Positions 50,705 to 56,988 of a DNA stretch of 56,988 nucleotides are shown one piece after another; the stretch's first letter is position 1; every line of letters starts with the position of its first letter. The translations under genes and the position numbers were made by a program. Source of the stretch: Candidatus Roseilinea sp. NK_OTU-006 (GTDB taxonomy: Bacteria; Chloroflexota; Anaerolineae; J036; Brachytrichaceae); the NCBI RefSeq assembly GCF_012931985.1, contig NZ_JAAFGM010000023.1, positions 1-56,988 on the forward strand, given 5' to 3'. A model generated the notes under the pieces. That model saw nothing but the letters and a program-made list of their open reading frames with translations, was not told the origin of the DNA and searched no databases.

Positions 50705-51928
50705 TCACGCGGCGTCAAGTCGGATGCCGTTCTGCGCCAGCAGGGCCTCGATGTCCACCACCTGGCCGCTGCGCACCGACGTTTCGGCGGCCACGCCGAC
50801 CACGACCGACCAGAAGCCCTCCTCCGCCGTCGCTGCGTTCGTCGGCCGGCCCTCGATGCGGTCTATGAAGTTGACGTGCTCGAAGTAGGTGCCGCCGTTG
50901 TGGCCGGTCATCTCGATGAGCGCCGGATAGCTGGGTGTGGCTACGCGCGACGGCCCGCCCTCACCGCGCATCACCTCCAGACCGGTATGCGGGCCATGCG
51001 CAGGCAGGAAGTCTTCGTTCTCATAGGCTTTCAGCCGACCCGCCGAGCCGCACAGCACGATCTCCTCATACACCATCGGCGCGAACATGCACAGGTTGAA
51101 GTTTGCCCGCACGCCATTCGCATAGGTCACAATCACAAAAGCGTTGTCCAAGACGTCCGACCTCTCGCCGGCATACTCGAAGTCGAGAAAATTCACCGCC
51201 TGGCTGCCGGCGGCGTACACGCTCACCGGCCTGGACTGCGCGAATAGGTTGAACAAGTCAAAGTAGTGGCAGCATTTCTCCACCAGCGTGCCGCCGGAAT
51301 ACTTGGAAAACTTGTTCCACTGGTTGACCTTGTCTAAGAACGGCTCGCGGTGTTCCAGGATCGTGATCGTCTTGATCTCGCCGATGCTGCGGCGCGTCAG
51401 CGCCTCGTGGATCGCCTCGACGTAGATCGGCTTGTAGCGATATTGCAACCCGACCTGAAGCACGGCGCCGTAGCCCTCGGCCAAGCGCATGATCTCGTGC
51501 GCGTCCTGCAGCGTCGTCGCCATCGGCTTCTCCAGCAAGATGTGCTTGCCGGATTTGACCGCCTCGCGCAAGACGGCAATATGGGTGTGGTTTGGCGTGG
51601 CGATGATCAAGCCATCCACGGCCGGGTCGTGGCACGCTGCCTCCAACGAATCGTAGACCACCAATCGCTCCGGCGGCGCAAATTGCGCGTATTCACGCCG
51701 CGCGCCCTCGATGCTGCGGGGGTTCGGATCGTAGACGCCATGGATGACGGCGCGGCCTTCCAGCATCGTCACGCGGATGTGCTCTTGGCCGTTGACGCCG
51801 CAGCCGATCACGTTGAAGCGATGGCGCGGCTGACCGAGCGCGAGCACGTAGCGGTCGGCATCAGGCAAGTAGCCAAAGCGCGGGTTGATCGCGCGCGCCT
51901 TGTTACGGAACTCTCGGTAGCGCGTCAT
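50705..51928 (-). CDS. Gfo/Idh/MocA-family oxidoreductase
   Basis: A 407-residue NAD(P)-dependent dehydrogenase. The Rossmann motif is FNVIGCGVNGQEHI and the EKP motif (ILLEKPMATTLQDA) supplies the catalytic Lys; GGTLVEKCCHYFDLFNLF is the C-terminal domain block with its His. A 35-residue N-terminal extension precedes the Rossmann fold. Members act on sugars, inositols or sugar acids; the substrate is unknown. Confidence 0.85.
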   Translation of the reverse strand: MTRYREFRNKARAINPRFGYLPDADRYVLALGQPRHRFNVIGCGVNGQEHIRVTMLEGRAVIHGVYDPNPRSIEGARREYAQFAPPERLVVYDSLEAACHDPAVDGLIIATPNHTHIAVLREAVKSGKHILLEKPMATTLQDAHEIMRLAEGYGAVLQVGLQYRYKPIYVEAIHEALTRRSIGEIKTITILEHREPFLDKVNQWNKFSKYSGGTLVEKCCHYFDLFNLFAQSRPVSVYAAGSQAVNFLDFEYAGERSDVLDNAFVIVTYANGVRANFNLCMFAPMVYEEIVLCGSAGRLKAYENEDFLPAHGPHTGLEVMRGEGGPSRVATPSYPALIEMTGHNGGTYFEHVNFIDRIEGRPTNAATAEEGFWSVVVGVAAETSVRSGQVVDIEALLAQNGIRLDAA

Positions 51929-52166
51929 AGCTCATCACTCCGACGGCGGGGTGAACTCCCCCGCGCGCCCTACACGAGCCGAGTGTAGTGAGCATGACCG
52001 GCGTGTCAAACGTTACACACGATTCACATTCATGCCTGCTCAGAAACCTACACCCCTAACCATTCTTCACATTCTCTTCACTCAGCCTTAAAATGATGGC
52101 GGCAGTATTTGCCGCTGTGCTCCATTACTAATCTGGATGAACGAATTGATCGAAGGAGGCAATGAA

Positions 52167-53252
52167 ATGCAAAGTCGTTTACCGGCCCTGTTGATGATTG
52201 CGACGTTTGCCGTCGCCGCCTGCGCTGCGCCACCGCCGGCGCAAGCGCCCGCCCAACCTCAGCAGCCGGCGGCTCCGGCCGCGACCGAAGCGCCCGCCCC
52301 GGCCAAACCCGACAAGCTCACCGTGCTCTGCACGCCGCAAGAGGATTGGTGCCAGGCCATGACCAAGGCCTTCCAGGAGAAGACCGGCATCCAAACCAGC
52401 TATGTCCGCCTGTCTTCGGGCGAGGCGCTGGCCAAACTGCGCGCTACAAAAGACAACCCCGAATTCAGCGTATGGTGGGGCGGTCCGGCCGATGGCTACG
52501 TCGCTGCCAACACTGAAGGGCTGCTGGAACCCTATGTCTCGCCCAACGCTGCGGAGATCCCCGCTGCACAAAAGGATCCCAACGGCGTGTGGACGGGTGT
52601 CTACGTCGGCGCGCTCGGCTTTTGCTCCAACAAAGACGTGCTCAACAAGTTGGGTGTTGAAAAGCCCACTTCATGGGAAGCCTTGCTCGACCCCAAATTG
52701 AAGGGACAAGTCGCCATGGCGCACCCGGCCAGCAGCGGCACCGCTTACACAGCGGTGTGGACCCAGGTGGCGCGGCTGGGCAGCGTGGACGCAGCTTTCG
52801 ATTACCTGAAAAAGCTGCATCAGAACATCCTGCAATACACCAAGAGCGGCTCGGCACCCGGCCAGATGGCCGGCCGCGGCGAAGTGGCTGTCAGCGTGAT
52901 CTTTTCGCATGACTGCGTCAAGTTCGCCGATGAGGGCATGAATATGCTCGAAGTCTCCTTCCCCCGGGAGGGCACCGGCTACGAGATCGGCGGTGTAGCG
53001 TTGATCAAAGGCGCGCCGGAGCCAGAAGCAGCCAAGATGTGGATTGACTGGGTGCTCACCGCCGAAGCGCAGGAGATCGGCCCCAAGGTCAAGTCGTATC
53101 AGTTGCCCACCAATCCGAACGCCAAGGTCTCCGAGCGATCGGTGAAGCTCTCGGAAGTGAAGTTGGTGGACTACAACTTCGACGAAGCCGGCAAGAACCG
53201 TAAGAGCATCACCAAGCGCTTCGAGGACGAGATCACGGTCGCGCCGCAGTAA
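52167..53252 (+). CDS. Iron(III)-type ABC transporter substrate-binding lipoprotein
   Basis: A 361-residue lipoprotein (AVAACAA, Cys19) with a Pro/Ala-rich linker to about residue 55, then the FbpA/AfuA-like fold: LTVLCTPQEDWCQAMTKAFQEKTGI, TSWEALLDPKLKGQVAMAHPASSGT and GYEIGGVALIKGAPEPEAAKMWIDWVL. The start at 52167 is fixed by AAGGAGG at 52153-52159. Ferric iron is the likely cargo, but related proteins bind phosphonates, polyols or thiamine. A strong terminator follows before the permease gene. Confidence 0.85.
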   Translation: MQSRLPALLMIATFAVAACAAPPPAQAPAQPQQPAAPAATEAPAPAKPDKLTVLCTPQEDWCQAMTKAFQEKTGIQTSYVRLSSGEALAKLRATKDNPEFSVWWGGPADGYVAANTEGLLEPYVSPNAAEIPAAQKDPNGVWTGVYVGALGFCSNKDVLNKLGVEKPTSWEALLDPKLKGQVAMAHPASSGTAYTAVWTQVARLGSVDAAFDYLKKLHQNILQYTKSGSAPGQMAGRGEVAVSVIFSHDCVKFADEGMNMLEVSFPREGTGYEIGGVALIKGAPEPEAAKMWIDWVLTAEAQEIGPKVKSYQLPTNPNAKVSERSVKLSEVKLVDYNFDEAGKNRKSITKRFEDEITVAPQ

Positions 53253-53282
53253 AATTGATGCGCTTCATCTTTTTTGCACAGC

Positions 53283-53320
53283 AAACGCGCCATGGCCCTG
53301 AGCGGCTATGGCGCGTTTTT
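53283..53320 (+). terminator. Intrinsic terminator inside the ABC operon
   Basis: AACGCGCCATGGCC pairs with GGCTATGGCGCGTT (one G-U pair, six-base loop) and runs into TTTTT at 53316-53320. It sits between the binding-protein gene and the permease gene, seven bases before the permease ATG, so only part of the transcripts would continue. Confidence 0.85.
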
Positions 53321-53327
53321 GAACACG

Positions 53328-55115
53328 ATGCGATCCAACCATGCCGTCGCCCCGACGCCCGATGCGCTTCGGCCTTCAACCTGGCGACGCGCGCTGCGCG
53401 AATATCGCGCGCTGGCGCGCGACCGAGCCTTGCTGTTGGCGCTGATCGTCGCAACGCTCTTCGTTCTGATCGCTGTGACCTACCCGCTGGGGGCGACGCT
53501 CGCTGAAGCGGCGTCACCCGAAGGCATCCGAGTGTTGTCCGATGTGTTGCGCCGGCCGGTCTACCACCGCATCATCCTCAACACGTTAGTGATGGGGTTG
53601 ACCACTGCGGCCATCGGCACGGCCGTCGGCTTCCTGTTCGCCTACGTGCGGGTGAAAGTCGCTGCGCCCAACTGGATCAAGCAACTCATCCACCTCACCG
53701 CGCTGGTGCCGGTGGTCAGCCCGCCGTTCGCCGTCGCCATCGCCATCATCGTGCTCTTCGGCCGCAGCGGCTTCATTACGCATAGCCTGCTCGGCCTGCG
53801 CACCGACATTTACGGCCTGCCCGGCCTGACGATGGCGATGGTGCTGTCGTTCTTCACCGTGGCCTACTTGAACCTGGCTGCGCTGATGGAAGGGCTGGAC
53901 CCGGCGCTGGACGAAGCTGCGGCCAACATTGGCGCGAACCAGTGGCACATATTTCGCACGGTGACTCTGCCGTTGCTCCTGCCGGGCATTGTTGGCTCGT
54001 TCCTGCTGCTGTTCGTCGAGGCGCTGGCCGATTTGGGCAACCCGCTGGTGCTGGGCGGCAACTACACGGTGCTGGCGACGCGGCTGTATCTGGCCATCGT
54101 GGGCGAATACGACATCACCACCGGCGCAGTGCTTTCGATCATCCTGCTTGTGCCATCGGTGCTGCTCTACTTCGTGCAACTGCGGTTGGTCGCCCGCGCA
54201 TCGGTGGTCACCATCACCGGCAAGCCCAGCGGCCGCGCGCAACGGGTGCGCGATCGGCGCGTGGTGATCCCGCTCGTCGGCGCGGCGCTGGCGATTACCC
54301 TGCTCATCGTGTTGATCTACCTCACGATCCTCGCCGGCGCGTTCACCATCTCGCTGGGCGCGAACAACGCGTTCACGTTGCGCAACTTCGAGTATGTGCT
54401 GCTGGGCTACGGCGCCGAGGCGATGCTCGACACCACGGGCATGTCGGTGATCGCTACCCTGATCGCCGGCCTGTTGAGCATGGTGATTGCATTTCTGGTG
54501 GTGCGCGGCAAGTTCACCGGTCGCAACGCGCTGGACCTGGGCACCATGCTGGGGATCGCCGTGCCGGGCACCATCTTCGGCATTGGCTATTTGCTCGCGT
54601 TCAACAGCCCGACCGCGCTCTTCGGCATCCCGCTCATCCCCAAGCTCACCGGCGGGGCGGCCGTCCTCGGCGGGGCGCTGGCCATCGTGATGGTGTATGT
54701 CATTCGCTCCACGCCGGCCGGGCTGCGCTCGGGCGTTGCGGCATTGCAGCAAATTGACCCGGCCATCGAGGAGGCTTCCGTCTCCATTGGCGCCGATCAA
54801 GCCACCACCTTTCGCCGGATTACGCTGCCGCTTGTCCGGCCGGCGCTGCTCACGGCGATGATCTATGCCTTTGCCCGCTCGATGACGACGGTGAGCGCCA
54901 TTCTCTTCCTCACCACACCGCAAACGCGCATCATGACTCAGCAAATCCTGAACGAGACCGAAGCCGGCCGGTTCGGCAACGCGTTCGCCTACGTCGTCGT
55001 GCTGATCGCAATCGTGCTGATCGCAATCGGCATCTTGTTCGCGCTGATCGGCGGCCGCAGCGGGGCCGCGCGCGAAGTCATTCCCGCCACATCCACACGC
55101 GCCACGTTACCATGA
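53328..55115 (+). CDS. Iron(III)-type ABC transporter permease, two fused halves
   Basis: A 595-residue inner-membrane protein with about 12 helices and two ATPase-contact loops (DEAAANIGANQWHIFRTVTLP and EEASVSIGADQATTFRRITLP). This is the FbpB/AfuB layout. The ATG at 53328 is chosen because an earlier ATG (53274) would place the terminator hairpin inside the coding region. It overlaps the ATPase gene by four bases. Confidence 0.88.
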   Translation: MRSNHAVAPTPDALRPSTWRRALREYRALARDRALLLALIVATLFVLIAVTYPLGATLAEAASPEGIRVLSDVLRRPVYHRIILNTLVMGLTTAAIGTAVGFLFAYVRVKVAAPNWIKQLIHLTALVPVVSPPFAVAIAIIVLFGRSGFITHSLLGLRTDIYGLPGLTMAMVLSFFTVAYLNLAALMEGLDPALDEAAANIGANQWHIFRTVTLPLLLPGIVGSFLLLFVEALADLGNPLVLGGNYTVLATRLYLAIVGEYDITTGAVLSIILLVPSVLLYFVQLRLVARASVVTITGKPSGRAQRVRDRRVVIPLVGAALAITLLIVLIYLTILAGAFTISLGANNAFTLRNFEYVLLGYGAEAMLDTTGMSVIATLIAGLLSMVIAFLVVRGKFTGRNALDLGTMLGIAVPGTIFGIGYLLAFNSPTALFGIPLIPKLTGGAAVLGGALAIVMVYVIRSTPAGLRSGVAALQQIDPAIEEASVSIGADQATTFRRITLPLVRPALLTAMIYAFARSMTTVSAILFLTTPQTRIMTQQILNETEAGRFGNAFAYVVVLIAIVLIAIGILFALIGGRSGAAREVIPATSTRATLP

Positions 55116-56197
55116 CGCAAGCACACGCATTAGCCCTCGAAGGAGTCACCAAGGTCTTTGAGACGCCCGAAGGGCGCCTGGTCACCGCCGCCGATAACGT
55201 CTCGCTGACCATCGGCCAGGGCGAGTTCGTCACCCTGCTCGGCCCGTCGGGCTGCGGCAAAACTACAACGCTGCGGCTGATCGCCGGCTTTGAATTCCCT
55301 ACGTCGGGGCGCATTTTGCTGGACGGCAAAGACATCGCGCACACGCCGCCCAACAAGCGCGAGATGGCGATGGTTTTCCAATCGTATGCGCTCTTTCCGC
55401 ACCTGACGGTGTTCGAGAACATCGCCTACGGGCTGCGCTTGCGCCGCAAGCCGCCGGCCGAGATCGAGCGCGCAGTGCGCGAGATGTTGGCGCTGGTGAA
55501 CCTGGTCGGCCTGGAGCAGCGCCGGCCGGCAGCGCTCTCCGGCGGGCAACAGCAGCGGGTCGCGCTGGCGCGCGCGATGGTCATACAGCCGAAGGTGTTG
55601 CTCTTCGATGAGCCGCTCTCCAACCTGGATGCCAAACTGCGCGTGTCGCTGCGCGCCGAAATTCGCCAGCTCCAGAAGCGCCTGGGCATCACCAGCGTAT
55701 ACGTCACCCACGACCAAGCCGAAGCGATGAGCCTATCGGACCGCGTGGTGGTGATGAACGCCGGCCGCGTGGAGCAGGTGAGCGCGCCGGAGGAACTCTA
55801 CGTCCGGCCGGCGACGCGCTTCGTGGCCGACTTCATCGGCCGGGCCAATTTCCTGCCGGTTCACGTGGCGCACATCGAGGACGGATGCGCCGCCGTTCAA
55901 TTTCGCGGACATGCGCTTCGCGCCCCAGCCCATCCCAGTGTTGCAACGGGCCCGGCCACGCTGATGCTTCGGCCGGAGGTCATCCGCTTATACCCTTACG
56001 AGGGAGGGAAGACGCGGTTCGTCGGGCGGGTGCGCGCCACCACCTACCTAGGGCACACCGTCGAATACGAAGTCGAGAGCGACGGCGATGTGCTGAGCGT
56101 GACTGATCCTGAAGCCGTCTGGGGACACATCTTTGCCGAGGGCGAATCAGTCGGCTGGGACTTTGCCGCCGAGCGCGCCTACATACTGAGCCACTGA
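55112..56197 (+). CDS. ABC transporter ATPase, iron/spermidine/sulfate class
   Basis: A 361-residue ATPase. Walker A GPSGCGKTT, Q-loop MVFQSYALFPHLTVFENIAYGLR, signature [14 protein letters not shown] and Walker B VLLFDEPLSNLDAKLR, followed by a C-terminal TOBE region (about 280-350). It serves the permease upstream; it could in principle also energise ThiP, which lacks its own ATPase gene here. The 3' end overlaps the fmdE fragment on the other strand. Confidence 0.9.
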   Translation: MTQAHALALEGVTKVFETPEGRLVTAADNVSLTIGQGEFVTLLGPSGCGKTTTLRLIAGFEFPTSGRILLDGKDIAHTPPNKREMAMVFQSYALFPHLTVFENIAYGLRLRRKPPAEIERAVREMLALVNLVGLEQRRPAALSGGQQQRVALARAMVIQPKVLLFDEPLSNLDAKLRVSLRAEIRQLQKRLGITSVYVTHDQAEAMSLSDRVVVMNAGRVEQVSAPEELYVRPATRFVADFIGRANFLPVHVAHIEDGCAAVQFRGHALRAPAHPSVATGPATLMLRPEVIRLYPYEGGKTRFVGRVRATTYLGHTVEYEVESDGDVLSVTDPEAVWGHIFAEGESVGWDFAAERAYILSH

Positions 56198-56470
56198 CGC
56201 GCCGGCGCGCTGCACAATCGAATCGGCGTCCAACGCGACAAAGTACGAGTCGCCCGCGCAGTGCGCGCACAGGCGCGCGCCGTTCACCCAACGCTCGCGC
56301 TCGTTGATGATCTCCTCGCCGCACCGGTCGCACGTCACGCGCACGCCGGGTCGGCTGATCAGTGCGTTCACCGAGACCTGCAGCCTCACCCACGCCCAGG
56401 CCAGCAGCGCGTCATCCGGCATGCGCTGATAGGCTTCGAACTGGGCGCTCCGGCGACTATTCAGATCAGA
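56147..56470 (-). pseudogene. C-terminal fragment of an FmdE-like zinc protein
   Basis: The minus strand reads AQFEAYQRMPDDALLAWAWV, then RPGVRVTCDRCGEEIINER and LCAHCAGDSYF. This is the C-terminal part and zinc ribbon (CDRC..CAHC) of formylmethanofuran dehydrogenase subunit E family proteins. The N-terminal catalytic-like domain is missing: its place is taken by the transposase relic that begins near 56470. It looks like a gene cut by insertion and not a functional small protein. Confidence 0.65.
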
Positions 56471-56475
56471 TTGCT

Positions 56476-56988
56476 CAGTTGAAAACCTCGCATAATGCGA
56501 AGCGATGAAAGCCAAAAACCAAAGGTAGACGGCTGCGTGAGCGTCGGCATGTGCAAGTGGCGCGGATCATCTACGCCCAGGCGCAGGCGGCGTTCCCGCG
56601 CTCCAGTCATCGGTTCAGCCCGAAGCAGTTCACCCTGCCGCAGTTGGCGACGTGCGTGCTGCTGAGCTAAGATGAGCTACCGCGACGTTGAAGCGTTCTG
56701 TTGATGAGCCAGAAACGCCGCGACGTGTTGGAGACGACCGCCGCGCCGGACTACAGCGCGCTCAACCGGATGTATCACCGCTTGCGAGCCGGTCGCTTGG
56801 ACAAGATGAACGAGGCGCTGCCGAGCACCCTGGATAACGGCGGTTGGGTTCAGGAAGACGCGATCACACTCGACTCGACCCTCTTTTCGCCCGACCCATG
56901 CCGGCGCCTACGTTCAGACCCGCCGCGGCAAGCCGTTCAAACGCCGGCTGAAAGGCGCGTATGCCGTCGGTGTCAGCAGCCATATGAT
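56476..56988 (+). mobile_element. Decayed DDE transposase, reaching the window edge
   Basis: Fragments of one transposase frame are readable: RERRHVQVARIIYAQAQAAF and FTLPQLATCVLLS, a stop (TAA near 56669), then MSYRDVEAF-like words. Next comes DYSALNRMYHRLRAGRLDKMNEALPS with the first DDE Asp in AITLDSTLFSP, and after a frameshift AYVQTRRGKPFKRRLKGAYAVG. The order matches IS4/IS5-like transposases. With at least two stops and a frameshift it is inactive. A shorter relic of the same family lies at 1577-1725. Confidence 0.7.

Noticed and set aside
53586-54944. A 452-codon minus-strand frame rich in His, Gln and Arg
   Set aside because: It is the complement of the permease gene. The composition is typical of antisense frames of membrane proteins.

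Overview
The window is a dense, GC-rich bacterial chromosome segment with about 54 intact protein genes on both strands. Gene content (mevalonate kinase, a membrane-anchored STAND/WD40 protein, a DUF92 membrane protein, a YfhO-like giant membrane protein, heptamer repeat tracts) suggests a member of Chloroflexota, probably near Anaerolineae. This is an inference from content and style; no rRNA or other phylogenetic marker is present. No tRNA, rRNA, CRISPR array or intact insertion sequence was seen.

Layout. 1-3.4 kb: edge of an unknown gene, mevalonate kinase, a transposase relic, a lipoprotein and an aldo/keto reductase. 3.4-10 kb: a complete [NiFe]-hydrogenase maturation set, with hypABCDE plus a flavoprotein on the minus strand and hypF divergent on the plus strand. 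No hydrogenase structural gene is present. 10-15.9 kb: a STAND NTPase-WD40 protein, a frameshifted dehydrogenase remnant, mtnA, a YbaK deacylase, a Nudix hydrolase and a quinone oxidoreductase. 16-22.3 kb: a five-gene minus-strand operon (TIM-barrel epimerase/isomerase, FAD oxidoreductase, LarA-like protein, GNAT, amidohydrolase). 22.5-27.3 kb: a CoA-type Nudix hydrolase, clpS, and a thiamine operon (thiamine pyrophosphokinase, thiB, thiP) behind a TPP riboswitch with a terminator platform. 27.6-45.8 kb: housekeeping and membrane genes (DoxX, SDR, metallopeptidase, Lgt-like, methyltransferase, sucD, RNase H, class V aminotransferase, YfhO-like, leuD, yajC, TrkA-like channel, trmD, DUF92, GH13, mgtE). 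45.8-50.7 kb: a 0.75-kb structured intergenic region followed by pstSCAB. 52-56.2 kb: an iron(III)-type ABC importer. The right end holds an fmdE fragment cut by a second, decayed transposase of the same family as the left relic.

Regulation. A recurring pattern is a TATAAT-like box only 6-9 bases before the start codon (hypA, hypF, leuD, yajC, mtnA, the gene at 45373 and others). This suggests widespread leaderless transcription, often in back-to-back pairs. Other genes carry good Shine-Dalgarno sites. Clear regulatory RNA features are the TPP riboswitch, several intrinsic terminators, and two candidate small RNA units between 45.79 and 46.35 kb. One of these carries a possible 16-residue peptide whose ribosome site can pair with its own coding sequence.
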